This document shows, in pieces, positions 17,560 to 26,414 of a DNA stretch of 64,000 nt. A model generated the notes under the pieces. That model had not been told where the DNA came from, did not search any database, and saw only the letters and a program-made list of their open reading frames with translations. Made by a program: the position numbers and the translations under genes. Source of the stretch: Paraburkholderia sabiae (GTDB taxonomy: Bacteria > Pseudomonadota > Gammaproteobacteria > Burkholderiales > Burkholderiaceae); the NCBI RefSeq assembly GCF_030412785.1, contig NZ_CP125295.1, positions 3,472,001-3,536,000 on the forward strand. Reading direction: 5' to 3'. The first letter of the stretch is position 1. Each line of letters starts with the position of its first letter.

Positions 17560-17997
17560 TCAGTCGCTCACGAACTTGCGCAGCAGGCGGCGCAACTCGG
17601 TGAGTTCGGCTTTCGTGAAGTCTTTCAGGCGTGCGTTGAGCACGTCGGGCGCAATCTCGGGGATTTCGTCGGCGACCGCGATGCCGGCTTTCGTCAGCGC
17701 AAGGTTGACGACGCGGCGGTCCTGGTCGTCGCGCGAACGCACCACCAGCCCTTTCGCTTCGAGCTTGTCGAGCATCCGCGTCATCAGCCCTGTGTCGATG
17801 CCGAGCATCTTCGACAGTTCGAACGGCGTCGACGCGAGCTTCTGCCTGAGCATCAGCATGATGCCCATTTGCTGGCTTGAGATGTCGAGGTCTTTCAGCG
17901 CCGCATCCATCTCGGTCACGATCACATTGCGTGCCTTGACGAGTTGATAGCCGACGCTCTCGGTGAGCCTGAAATTGTCTTTGGTGTAGTGACGCAC
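17560..17997 (-). CDS. second MarR-family regulator, paralogue of the emr repressor
   Basis: This 145-residue MarR protein has the same length as the adjacent repressor and shares about 58 percent of its residues, including GIDTGLMTR and EIAPDVLNARL. The start is GTG at 17997 behind a perfect AGGAGG ribosome site. The gene is a separate unit upstream of the pump operon with its own operator copies. Tandem duplication is the simplest origin. Because the operator cores are shared, the two proteins may cross-regulate or form heterodimers, which is inference. Confidence 0.92.
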   Translation of the reverse strand: MRHYTKDNFRLTESVGYQLVKARNVIVTEMDAALKDLDISSQQMGIMLMLRQKLASTPFELSKMLGIDTGLMTRMLDKLEAKGLVVRSRDDQDRRVVNLALTKAGIAVADEIPEIAPDVLNARLKDFTKAELTELRRLLRKFVSD

Positions 17998-18028
17998 GCG
18001 AAGCCTCCTGAACGATCGACCGGCGATC

Positions 18029-18061
18029 TGACTGACAAATCAGATACTACCAAATCAGATC
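18029..18061. promoter_or_regulatory. MarR operator plus a half copy before the second marR gene
   Basis: TGACTGACAAATCAGATA at 18029-18046 matches the shared operator. A further half site, AAATCAGATC, follows at 18052-18061. Both are upstream of the GTG start and close to the end of norR. Confidence 0.65.
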
Positions 18062-18085
18062 TCCGAAGCCTTCGCCAATTGCGGC

Positions 18086-19684
18086 TTATTTGAGCCCGAG
18101 TCGCTTGGCGAGCCGGTTCAGATTCGCGCGATCCATGCCGAGCGCACGCGCGACGGCCGCCCAGTTGTGATTGTTCCGCTCCAGCGCGTCGCTGACGAGC
18201 GTGCGCTCGTAGGCCGTCACGGCGCTGCGGAAGTCGGTGACGTTCGCGTCGCCGGCATTGGCCGAGCCCGCGCTCGCTGCCGCCGCCAGCAGTTCGCCGC
18301 CGCTATTCGCCGACATGCCGAGATCCGCCGCCGTCAGCGTCAGAATGCGCGGCCGCTCGCGATGACGCGACAGCGCCTTGAACGCGCTGCGGCCGATCAT
18401 ATGCTCGAGTTCGCGCACGTTGCCGGGCCAGTTGCACGAAAGCAGCGCGCTTTGCGCGTCCTGCCCGAGCCGGATGCTGAGCAGCCCGAGCCGCGCGCGA
18501 TTCTCTTCGAGGAAAAAGCCCGCGAGCAGCAGCACGTCGCGCCCGCGCTCGCGCAACGGCGGCACGCGCAGCGGATACACGCTCAGCCGGTGATACAGAT
18601 CCGCGCGAAAACGCCCGTCGCGCACTTCTTCGGCGAGATCGCGATTGGTCGCGGCGATCAGCCGCACGTCGACCTTGTGTTCGCTATCCGAGCCGATGCG
18701 CTGCAGCTGCCCGTTTTGCAGCACACGCAGCAGCTTCGCCTGCACGCCGAGCGGCAGCTCGCCGACTTCATCGAGAAACAGCGTGCCGCCGTCGGCGAGT
18801 TCGAACTTGCCGCGCCGATCCGACGACGCACCCGAAAACGCGCCGCGCACATGGCCGAACAGTTCGCTTTCCACGAGCGTATCCGGCAGCGCCGCGCAGT
18901 TCAGGCTGATCATCGGCTTGTTCGCGCGCGGCGAGCCGGTGTGGATCGCGTTCGCGACCAGTTCCTTGCCGACACCCGTTTCGCCCGTGATCAGCACGGT
19001 CAGATCGCTGTTCGCGACCACGCGGATTTCGTTGACCAGCTGCTGATGCGCGGTACTGCTGCCGATCAGGTCGCGGCTGCTCTGCCCGCTCGCCTGCCGA
19101 TACGCCTCCGCGCGCTGGCGCTCCTCTTCCGTATTGCGCTCGAGCGTATCGATGCGTTCCGCCACGCTCACCGTCGCCGCAGCAAGGCTGAGAAACGCCT
19201 GCAGCGTGTTCATGTCGATCGTGTCGAAGCGCTCGGGATCGAGCGAATCGAGCGTCAGCAGACCCCACGGCCTGCCGCCGATCAGCAGCGGACAGCCAAG
19301 GCAATCATGCACTTCGAGGTGCCCGCTCACGCCTTGCACGAGGCCGTCGTAGGGATCAGGCATGTCCGAGTCGGCGGGAAAACGGGTCGGCTCTTCACTC
19401 GATAGCAGCGCTTCGAAACGAGGATGGTCGCTCACGCGAAAGCGGCGGCCGAGCGTGTCGCCCGTCAAACCGTCGATTGCGAGCGGCACGAGCGTGTCGT
19501 CATCCAGACGCAACAGGGCCGCTGCATCGCCGGGAAAAAGCGTGCGCAGCGTCGTCAGAAGACGGCGATAACGCTCGCGCTCCGGCAGGTCGCGCGACAG
19601 ATCCTCGACCAGCGGAATCAGCGCGTCGAGCACCTTGGATGCAGTCAGTTTGACTTCGATAGAAGTCGTTTTAACCCTTGTCAT
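18086..19684 (-). CDS. norR: NorR, nitric oxide-responsive sigma-54 activator
   Basis: This 532-residue enhancer-binding protein senses NO through an N-terminal GAF domain (about residues 20-175) with a ferrous iron centre. The NorR-typical segments AIDGLTGDTLGRRF and PADSDMPDPYDGL are present. The AAA+ domain (about 205-435) has Walker A GETGVGKE. The sigma-54 contact loop reads GAFSGA, not GAFTGA. A Fis-type helix-turn-helix ends the protein (NWAAVARALGMDRANLNRL). I chose the ATG at 19684; the longer frame runs into the divergent promoter. It is divergent from hmp, whose promoter has sigma-54 elements, so NorR should drive hmp under nitrosative stress. Confidence 0.94.
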   Translation of the reverse strand: MTRVKTTSIEVKLTASKVLDALIPLVEDLSRDLPERERYRRLLTTLRTLFPGDAAALLRLDDDTLVPLAIDGLTGDTLGRRFRVSDHPRFEALLSSEEPTRFPADSDMPDPYDGLVQGVSGHLEVHDCLGCPLLIGGRPWGLLTLDSLDPERFDTIDMNTLQAFLSLAAATVSVAERIDTLERNTEEERQRAEAYRQASGQSSRDLIGSSTAHQQLVNEIRVVANSDLTVLITGETGVGKELVANAIHTGSPRANKPMISLNCAALPDTLVESELFGHVRGAFSGASSDRRGKFELADGGTLFLDEVGELPLGVQAKLLRVLQNGQLQRIGSDSEHKVDVRLIAATNRDLAEEVRDGRFRADLYHRLSVYPLRVPPLRERGRDVLLLAGFFLEENRARLGLLSIRLGQDAQSALLSCNWPGNVRELEHMIGRSAFKALSRHRERPRILTLTAADLGMSANSGGELLAAAASAGSANAGDANVTDFRSAVTAYERTLVSDALERNNHNWAAVARALGMDRANLNRLAKRLGLK

Positions 19685-19732
19685 ATACACGTCTGATGTT
19701 TCTAAGCGACTGATTTTACGATGTTTTAAAGC

Positions 19733-19748
19733 TGGCCCGATAGCTGCA
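19733..19748 (+). promoter_or_regulatory. sigma-54 (-24/-12) promoter of hmp
   Basis: TGGCCCGATAGCTGCA matches the sigma-54 consensus TGGCACG-N4-TTGCA at all but two positions, with correct GG to GC spacing. It is 69 bp upstream of the hmp start. The adjacent norR gene supports the call. I could not place the NorR enhancer sites with confidence. Confidence 0.8.
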
Positions 19749-19816
19749 TTAGAGATTACCCGAAGCCCGCCGAATTTGCGCGGGACCCACTCACCCCAAA
19801 CGAGAGGTATCAACTC

Positions 19817-20998
19817 ATGCTGTCAGCCGAACATCGCGCAATCGTCAAGGCAACCGTTCCCCTGCTCGAAAGCGGCGGTGAAGCACTCACGACGCACTTC
19901 TACAAGACCATGTTGTCGGAGTACCCGAGTGTGCGCCCGCTGTTCAACCAGGCTCACCAGCAATCAGGCGATCAGCCGCGAGCGCTGGCGAACGCGGTGC
20001 TGATGTACGCGCGTCATATCGAACAACTCGAACAACTCGGCGGACTGGTTTCGCAAATCGTCAACAAGCACGTCGCGCTGAACATTCTGCCCGAGCATTA
20101 TCCGATCGTCGGCGCATGTCTGCTGCGCGCGATCCGCGAAGTGCTCGGACCGGAAATCGCCACGGATGCCGTGATCGAAGCGTGGGGCGCCGCGTACGGT
20201 CAGCTGGCCGATCTGCTGATCGGACTCGAAGAGAAGGTGTACGTCGAGAAGGAAACGGCGAAGGGCGGCTGGCGCGGCACGCGTCCGTTCACGGTGGCGC
20301 GCAAGGTCAAGGAAAGCGACGAAATCACGTCGTTCTATCTGCGTCCCGCCGACGGCGGCGATCTGCTCGAATTCCAGCCGGGCCAGTACATCGGCTTGCG
20401 TCTGGTCGTCGACGGTGAAGAGATTCGCCGCAACTACTCGCTGTCGGCTGCGGCAAACGGCCGCGAATACCGGATCAGTGTGAAGCGCGAGCCGCATGGC
20501 AAGGGCTCGAACTATCTGCACGATGCCGTGAACGAAGGCGACACGCTGAATCTGTTCGCGCCGTCGGGCGACTTCACGCTCGAGCACAACGACAAGCCGC
20601 TCGTGCTGATCAGCGGCGGTGTCGGCATCACGCCGACGCTCGCGATGCTGAATGCCGCGCTTCAAACGTCGCGTCCGATTCACTTCATTCACGCGACGCG
20701 TCATGGCGGCGTGCACGCATTCCGCGACGTGATCGACGAACTGGCGGAACGTCATCCGCAGCTCAAGCGCTTCTATGTGTATGAAAAGCCGCGTCAGCAG
20801 GACGATGCGCATCACGCGGAAGGCTTCATCGACGAAGATCGTCTGATCGAATGGATGCCCGCGACGCGTGACGTCGATGTGTACTTCCTCGGACCGAAGC
20901 CTTTCATGAAGGCTGTGAAGCGTCACCTGAAGGCGATTGGCGTGCCTGAAAAGCAGAGCCGTTTCGAGTTCTTCGGCCCTGCCGCCGCACTCGACTGA
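19817..20998 (+). CDS. hmp: Hmp flavohaemoprotein, nitric oxide dioxygenase
   Basis: This 393-residue cytoplasmic enzyme oxidises NO to nitrate using O2 and NAD(P)H. The N-terminal globin domain (about 1-137) has the proximal His in the segment VNKHVALNI. The FAD domain (about 150-260) has RNYSLSAA and the NAD domain (260-393) has the GGVGITPTLAML motif. Length is standard. A GAGAGG ribosome site precedes the ATG, and a sigma-54 promoter lies upstream. Regulation by NorR is inferred from the divergent arrangement. The gene ends before a strong terminator and forms a single-gene unit. Confidence 0.96.
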   Translation: MLSAEHRAIVKATVPLLESGGEALTTHFYKTMLSEYPSVRPLFNQAHQQSGDQPRALANAVLMYARHIEQLEQLGGLVSQIVNKHVALNILPEHYPIVGACLLRAIREVLGPEIATDAVIEAWGAAYGQLADLLIGLEEKVYVEKETAKGGWRGTRPFTVARKVKESDEITSFYLRPADGGDLLEFQPGQYIGLRLVVDGEEIRRNYSLSAAANGREYRISVKREPHGKGSNYLHDAVNEGDTLNLFAPSGDFTLEHNDKPLVLISGGVGITPTLAMLNAALQTSRPIHFIHATRHGGVHAFRDVIDELAERHPQLKRFYVYEKPRQQDDAHHAEGFIDEDRLIEWMPATRDVDVYFLGPKPFMKAVKRHLKAIGVPEKQSRFEFFGPAAALD

Positions 20999-21064
20999 TA
21001 CCGCGTTTCTGGTTGTAGTTGTTGTAGTGGTTGTTGTCTGTTGAAGGCTACCCTGTAGTACTTT

Positions 21065-21098
21065 GGAAGAGACCGTGTTCTACGTCTCTTCCTTTTTT
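21065..21098 (+). terminator. rho-independent terminator of hmp
   Basis: A perfect 9-bp stem (GGAAGAGAC / GTCTCTTCC) with a 10-nt loop, followed by six T residues on the plus strand, 67 bp after the hmp stop. Confidence 0.9.
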
Positions 21099-21137
21099 GT
21101 TTGAGCTTGCCTTAAAGACTGCGACGCATGGAAGCGA

Positions 21138-21428
21138 TTAGCGATCGTCTTCGTGAATCGACGACGGATGACGGCACATCGCATCCACCGTCACTTCCAT
21201 ATACGGATAAAGCGGCAACTGCATTAGCAGATCGTTCAATTGCGCGGGGCTTTCCACGTCGAACACACTGTAGTTCGCATAGAGCCCTGCAATGCGCCAA
21301 AGGTGTCGCCAGATGCCTTCTTTTTGCAAACGCTGCGCCAATGCCTTTTCATTGGCCTTCAGTTCATTGGCGCGTTCGACGGGCATATCGGGCGGCAGCT
21401 TGACGACCATCTTTACGTGAAAAAGCAT
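21138..21428 (-). CDS. catC: muconolactone delta-isomerase
   Basis: This 96-residue enzyme isomerises muconolactone to 3-oxoadipate enol-lactone in the catechol ortho-cleavage pathway. The size and the start MLFHVKMVVKLPP are typical of CatC, with the conserved WRIAGLYANYSVF segment near the middle. A GGGAG ribosome site precedes the start. It is the last gene of catBAC, 76 bp after catA. Confidence 0.95.
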   Translation of the reverse strand: MLFHVKMVVKLPPDMPVERANELKANEKALAQRLQKEGIWRHLWRIAGLYANYSVFDVESPAQLNDLLMQLPLYPYMEVTVDAMCRHPSSIHEDDR

Positions 21429-21504
21429 GCGTGTACTCCCTGTTGATTCATTGCTTTAAACAAAAGCGGCCGCCTGAAGCGGCGGCCGCTGCCGTGCAGC
21501 GCAA

Positions 21505-22407
21505 TCAGGCGCGCACGCGTTCCACTTCGCTCGTCGGCACGTTGTTGCGGTCCTTGACGAGACTGAAGTCGAAATCGATCAGCGAAAACTGGCCGTCGAT
21601 GCCATAAGACTTGCCCGTCGCGCCTTCTTCCTTCTTGACCGCGGGCACGAGGCCTTCGCGCGTCGCGAATGCAAAGTCATCCCACAGATACGGATCGCCT
21701 TCGATATTGATCTGCGTGGTCAGCTTGCGGAAGCCCGGTGCCGACACGAAGAAGTGAATGTGCGCGGGACGATGACCATGACGGCCAAGCTGATCGAGCA
21801 GCTGTTGCGTCTTGCCTTCCGGCGGCACGCTATAGCCGATCGGCACCACGCTGCGGAAGCTGTACACGCCGTCCGCGTCCGTGCGGATCGAGCGACGCAG
21901 GTTGAACTCCTGCTGCGACTTGTCGAAGTGCGAGTAGTTGCCCAGATGGTTCGCGTGCCACACTTCGACCAGCGCGCCCTTCACCGGCTGACCGTCTTCG
22001 TTGAGCACACGACCACGCATGACAAGCGTTTCGCCCGGCTCGTTGCCGTTGTCGAGACGCGCATGGCTGGTCGATTCCGGCGCACCCGCCACGTACAACG
22101 GACCTTCGATCGTGCGCGGCGTGCCGCCCGCAACGCCGGCCTTCGCTTCCGCTTCGTCGAGTCGCACATCAAGGAAGTGCTCGAAGCCGAGACCCGCAGC
22201 CAGCAGACCCAGTTCGCCGCTTTGGCCCGCTTCGCCGAGATAGTTCAGCGCGGCCCAGAATTCGTTCGGCGTGACGTCGAGTTCGTCGATCGTGATGAAC
22301 AGATCGCGGATGATGCGGTTCACGACCTGCTTCGTGCGTGCGTTGCCTTCGTGCGTGGCGCTTTCGTTGATCTTGTTCAACAGCGCGTCGATGGTTTCGA
22401 TGTTCAT
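21505..22407 (-). CDS. catA: catechol 1,2-dioxygenase
   Basis: This 300-residue intradiol dioxygenase cleaves catechol to cis,cis-muconate. An N-terminal helical dimerisation domain (about 1-95) is followed by the beta-sandwich catalytic domain. The ferric iron ligands are visible: Tyr in GNYSHFDK, Tyr in GYSVPPEG and two His in GHRPAHIHFF. I chose the ATG at 22407 because of the strong AAGGAGA ribosome site 9 bp upstream. It is the middle gene of the catBAC operon. Confidence 0.96.
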   Translation of the reverse strand: MNIETIDALLNKINESATHEGNARTKQVVNRIIRDLFITIDELDVTPNEFWAALNYLGEAGQSGELGLLAAGLGFEHFLDVRLDEAEAKAGVAGGTPRTIEGPLYVAGAPESTSHARLDNGNEPGETLVMRGRVLNEDGQPVKGALVEVWHANHLGNYSHFDKSQQEFNLRRSIRTDADGVYSFRSVVPIGYSVPPEGKTQQLLDQLGRHGHRPAHIHFFVSAPGFRKLTTQINIEGDPYLWDDFAFATREGLVPAVKKEEGATGKSYGIDGQFSLIDFDFSLVKDRNNVPTSEVERVRA

Positions 22408-22487
22408 GGGGATGTCTCCTTTTAGTCCAATCACTGATGACGATGCCAAATGTGCTTTACGGGGCCGCTATTTCAGCACCGTCATAG

Positions 22488-23645
22488 CTAACCTTTGACC
22501 ACACTCGCGCCGTGCTTCGAATCGCGGCGCAGTCTCCCGATCTTGTCGAGGTCGAGTTGAATTCCGAGTCCGGGGCCTTGCGGCAATTGCAACGAGAAGT
22601 TCTCGTAACGCAGCGGCTCCGTGAGAATTTCTTCCGTGAGAAGCAGCGGCCCGAACAGTTCGGTGCCCCACTTCAATTCGCGGAACGTGCTGAAGAGTTG
22701 CGCGGAAGCGATCGTGCCGACCGCACCTTCCAGCATCGTGCCGCCATACAGATCGATGCCTGCTGCGAGCGCGATCGCAGCGACATTTGCCGCGCCCGTC
22801 AGGCCGCCCGACTGCGCGATCTTCACGGCGAATACATCGGCGGCGTGCGCGCTGGCGACGTCGAATGCATCGACGGGACCATGCAATGCTTCGTCGGCCA
22901 TGATCGGCACCGTCGACCGATGCGCGAGCCGCTTGAGGCCGCGCCGGTCTTCTGCAGCGATGGGCTGTTCGATCAGATTGCAGCCTGCGTCCGCGAGACG
23001 CTCGCTGGCCCAGATCGCTTCCGTCTGGCTCCATGCCTGATTCACGTCGACGCGCACTTCCGCGCGGTCGCCGACAGCCGCCTTGATCGCGGCCACATGC
23101 GCGATGTCGTCAGCGGGGGCACGCGTGCCGATCTTGAGCTTGAACACGCGATGCCGCTTCATTTCCAGCATCGAATGCGCTTCGTCGATATCGCGTCCCG
23201 TGTCGCCACTGGCCAGGGTCCACGCGACCTCGACCGAATCCGTCACGCGACCGCCGAACAGTTCCGACAGCGGCACGCCGAAGCGTTGTGCCTGCGCGTC
23301 GAACAGCGCGGTTTCGACTGCGCACTTGGCGAAGCGGTTGCCCTGGAAGCACTCGCGCAGCTTCGCCATCGCCTGACCGGGACGGGTCGCGTCCATGCCC
23401 TTGAGCATCGGCGCGAAATAGGTATCGATGTTGGTCTTGATGCTTTCGGGGCTTTCCTCGCCGTAAGCGAGGCCGCCGATCGTCGTCGCCTCGCCCCAGC
23501 CCGTTATACCATCCGCGCATTGAATCCGGACCAGCACGAGGGCCTGGCAATTCATCGTGGCAACGGACAGGCGGTGCGGGCGGATCGTCGGAACATCGAC
23601 GAGAATCGTCTCTACGGCTTGTATCTGAACGGGGCTTGGTATCAT
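22488..23645 (-). CDS. catB: muconate cycloisomerase
   Basis: This 385-residue enolase-superfamily enzyme converts cis,cis-muconate to muconolactone. The catalytic lysine pair is in FKLKIGT near residue 170. Metal ligands lie in RVDVNQAW, LIEQPIAAED and MADEALHG. Length and order are standard. An AGGAGAG ribosome site precedes the ATG at 23645. It is the first gene of catBAC and is divergent from catR, as in many proteobacteria. Confidence 0.95.
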   Translation of the reverse strand: MIPSPVQIQAVETILVDVPTIRPHRLSVATMNCQALVLVRIQCADGITGWGEATTIGGLAYGEESPESIKTNIDTYFAPMLKGMDATRPGQAMAKLRECFQGNRFAKCAVETALFDAQAQRFGVPLSELFGGRVTDSVEVAWTLASGDTGRDIDEAHSMLEMKRHRVFKLKIGTRAPADDIAHVAAIKAAVGDRAEVRVDVNQAWSQTEAIWASERLADAGCNLIEQPIAAEDRRGLKRLAHRSTVPIMADEALHGPVDAFDVASAHAADVFAVKIAQSGGLTGAANVAAIALAAGIDLYGGTMLEGAVGTIASAQLFSTFRELKWGTELFGPLLLTEEILTEPLRYENFSLQLPQGPGLGIQLDLDKIGRLRRDSKHGASVVKG

Positions 23646-23697
23646 ACGGCTCTCCTGCTGTTGTGCTCATACTAGGGGCGCCGGCGGAATCCGTCCA

Positions 23698-23712
23698 AGA
23701 CCGATTGAGTCT
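23698..23712. promoter_or_regulatory. candidate CatR binding dyad
   Basis: AGAC-N7-GTCT is a perfect short dyad with the spacing of LysR-type recognition sites. It lies in the 90-bp catB/catR divergent region, 24 bp upstream of catR. Assignment to CatR is inference from position. Confidence 0.45.
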
Positions 23713-23735
23713 ATTTCCATACCTTCGGGGCATAG

Positions 23736-24629
23736 ATGGAACTGCGTCAACTTCGCTATTTCGTGGCCGTCGCTGAGGAAAGGAACTTCACCCGGGCGGC
23801 CGAACGCCTGAACATGACGCAGCCGCCGCTCTCGCGGCAGATCCAGCAGATCGAAGACAGTGTGGGACTTGCGCTGTTCGAACGCGGCGCTCGGCCGCTG
23901 AAGCTGACGGAAGCCGGACGCGTGTTCTATGTGCAGGCCAAGCGGCTGCTCGAAGAGAGCGACGAACTGCTGCCGCTCACGCGGCGTCTTGCACAGCTTG
24001 CCGAGCGCATCGTGATCGGCTTCGTGCCTTCCACGCTATACGGCCCGCTGCCCGATGTCATTCGCGCGTTCAGGGAAGCCGCGCCGCTGATCCAGATTTC
24101 GCTGATCGAGATGTTCACGATTGAACAGTTGAGTGCGCTCAAGGGCGGACGTATCGATGTGGGCTTTGGTCGCCTGCGCTTCGACGAGTCGCAACTCGCG
24201 CGCGAAGTGCTCGTCGAAGAGCCGTTGATTGCTGCATTGCCCGCGGGTCATGCGCTCGCCGATGCGACGAAGCTGACGCTCGACGCGTTGTCGAAAGAAA
24301 CAGTGATCATCTATCCATCGACGCCGCGTCCGAGTTACGCGGACCAGCAACTCTCTGCGTTTCGCGATCACGCCGTCGAACCGGCGGCCATTCATGAAGT
24401 GCGGGAATTGCAAACGGCGCTTGGACTCGTTGCCGCGCAAGTGGGCGTGTGTCTCGTGCCGGAAAGCGTGCGGGGATTGCGCGCGCGTGGCGTGACGTAC
24501 CGGTCGATCGATGAAACGAATGTGTCGTCGCCCATCATCATGAGCCGGCGTCTGCAGGATCAGAGTCCCACCACGGATCTGTTCTGTTCGATCGCGCGAG
24601 ATCTGTTCAAGAAGGCGTCGTCGGTCTAG
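23736..24629 (+). CDS. catR: LysR-type activator of the cat genes
   Basis: This 297-residue LysR-family protein has the N-terminal winged helix-turn-helix (MELRQLRYFVAVAEERNFTR, then AERLNMTQPPLSRQIQQIE) and a substrate-binding domain from about residue 90. Its start motif is the one usual for CatR/BenM. It lies divergent from catBAC and should activate them with cis,cis-muconate. Its last 23 bp overlap the end of a convergent membrane-protein gene. Confidence 0.92.
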   Translation: MELRQLRYFVAVAEERNFTRAAERLNMTQPPLSRQIQQIEDSVGLALFERGARPLKLTEAGRVFYVQAKRLLEESDELLPLTRRLAQLAERIVIGFVPSTLYGPLPDVIRAFREAAPLIQISLIEMFTIEQLSALKGGRIDVGFGRLRFDESQLAREVLVEEPLIAALPAGHALADATKLTLDALSKETVIIYPSTPRPSYADQQLSAFRDHAVEPAAIHEVRELQTALGLVAAQVGVCLVPESVRGLRARGVTYRSIDETNVSSPIIMSRRLQDQSPTTDLFCSIARDLFKKASSV

Positions 24630-25059
24630 CCGCAGGCGACAGACTCAACGAAAGCAGCGCACCCGCCTTCAGCACGCACTCGACCAGCGATTGCGTAAAG
24701 ATCCACGCCGACTCGTGCAATTCGACGGGCAAGCCCGGCACGATTGCAACGAGGCTCAGTCCGCAGAGAAACGAAAAGATCCATTGCGCACGCCTGATTC
24801 CGCGTGCAGCCGCAATGCCGATCACCGTCCACGCGATCTTCGCGATTGCGAGTGCGGCGACGCCGAGATCGCCGGCAGAAGGATCGAACTCCGCGGGCAT
24901 TTCGATCAGCGACCAGGTGCACACGCCGAGAATGAGAAGGCGCGGCGCGAGTGACAGCCGTGTCACGGCACGCCGCGTCGACGAAGTGGCGTCGATGTCA
25001 TTCGGGAACGAACGGTCCACGCCTGCCTTCACGTTCGAAGCCTCCGCGTCGTTTTGCAT
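24607..25059 (-). CDS. small membrane protein of unknown function
   Basis: This 150-residue protein has a polar N-terminus of about 30 residues and then four likely transmembrane helices (about 37-55, 63-83, 90-110 and 120-140). I recognise no family motif. It overlaps the 3' end of catR tail to tail. The coding potential looks real, since the hydrophobic pattern is regular and the frame fills the gap between catR and the next operon, but no function is offered. Confidence 0.65.
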   Translation of the reverse strand: MQNDAEASNVKAGVDRSFPNDIDATSSTRRAVTRLSLAPRLLILGVCTWSLIEMPAEFDPSAGDLGVAALAIAKIAWTVIGIAAARGIRRAQWIFSFLCGLSLVAIVPGLPVELHESAWIFTQSLVECVLKAGALLSLSLSPAARPTTPS

Positions 25060-25175
25060 GATGAGGGAATTGTCGGTCGTCGAGCGCGTTAGCGGTAGTT
25101 AATCCTTGTTAACGTGTAGCGCCCGTTTATCCTCATTAAACGATTTGATCGGAGGTTCTTTTCAAACGAAGCGCT

Positions 25176-26414
25176 TTATTCGTGAACGCGTTCGGCGGAT
25201 TGTTCAGGCTTTCGCGCAAACAACGGCGACGCAAAGTCCGTCATCACGAGCACGACAAGTGCCACAGCGCCAATCGCAAACAGCAGCCGATGATTGCCGC
25301 CGCTCGCGTTAAACAGCGCGGAATACGCATAGCCCGCGACGGCCTGAAACGCGGCAAAGGTCGTGGTCACACGGCTCCAGACCATGTGCTGTCCGGCATG
25401 ATCGTTCGGCACTACTTCATGCACACGCGTGAGCATCATCGGTACGACGCCAGGCGGAAAGCTGCCGATCACCAGCGTCAATACGCCGATCACGATGTGA
25501 TTGCTCGATACCGCCAACACAGCGACGACGCAAACCTGCAGTATCGAGAGCACGCGGATCGCAAAGCTTCCGCCGAAGCGATCGGCCACGAAACCGTACA
25601 CAGGTGCGCCGAAAATCGCGCCCACGCCATACAGAATCCAGTACGACGCGCCCACGTGCGCCCCTGCTCCGAGCCCGCGCGCGATGAAGTCGACCAGAAA
25701 GACCATCGTCGGAACGAGGCCTAGCGCCATCAGCGCATATTCGGCGTAAAGGACGCGCACGATCGCAGGAAGTTGTGCTTTCGCCGCTTGCGAAGCGTGC
25801 GCGTGTGCGTGCGATTTCGTAGCAGACGGCCAGCCGGACCACGTTGCGGCCGTCAATGCCGCCGACAGAATCGCGATGCCGATCCACGTGTTCCGCAAGC
25901 CAAGGTTGAGCAGCAACGGGACGATGGTTCCGGATGCGGCAATTCCGACGCCAAGGCCGAGAAAGATCGAACCACTCGCCAGCCCTTTGCGATCCGCCGG
26001 CACATGCGGCAGCACCGTCGCGGCCACCAGCACCATGATCGTTCCGCCTGCCACGCCCGACAACAGTCGCCAGAAGAAAAACCACGCGACGGATACGGGG
26101 AATGCACACGCAAAAAATGCCGCTGTGACCAGCACCATCATCGCGCGCAGTGTGTACGTGTTGGTCAACCGATGCGCGACAGGGCGCCCCAGCAGCGCGC
26201 CGAGCAGATAACCAGCGAGATTGGCCGCGCCCAGATAAACGACATCCGAAGCCGAGAACCAGTGCGCCTGAATCAGCGGCGGAATGAGCGGCGTATAGGC
26301 AAAGCGCGCCAGCCCGATACCGACGAGGCTCGCGCTGAATCCCGCAAAGATGTGCCGCCAGATGGCGGCTCGGCCGCCGACGGCCGTTGTCGAAAGTGAT
26401 GCATCGGTAGACAT
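25176..26414 (-). CDS. YbfB/YjiJ-family MFS transporter
   Basis: This 412-residue inner-membrane carrier has about 12 helices. The segment GIGLARFAYTPLIPPLI near residue 35 is the signature of the YbfB/YjiJ MFS group. A His/Ala-rich loop (SHAHAHASQ) lies between helices 6 and 7. I chose the ATG at 26414; the longer frame upstream is not hydrophobic and has no similarity. A palindrome resembling a TetR/MarR operator lies 75 bp upstream. The substrate is not known. Confidence 0.85.
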   Translation of the reverse strand: MSTDASLSTTAVGGRAAIWRHIFAGFSASLVGIGLARFAYTPLIPPLIQAHWFSASDVVYLGAANLAGYLLGALLGRPVAHRLTNTYTLRAMMVLVTAAFFACAFPVSVAWFFFWRLLSGVAGGTIMVLVAATVLPHVPADRKGLASGSIFLGLGVGIAASGTIVPLLLNLGLRNTWIGIAILSAALTAATWSGWPSATKSHAHAHASQAAKAQLPAIVRVLYAEYALMALGLVPTMVFLVDFIARGLGAGAHVGASYWILYGVGAIFGAPVYGFVADRFGGSFAIRVLSILQVCVVAVLAVSSNHIVIGVLTLVIGSFPPGVVPMMLTRVHEVVPNDHAGQHMVWSRVTTTFAAFQAVAGYAYSALFNASGGNHRLLFAIGAVALVVLVMTDFASPLFARKPEQSAERVHE

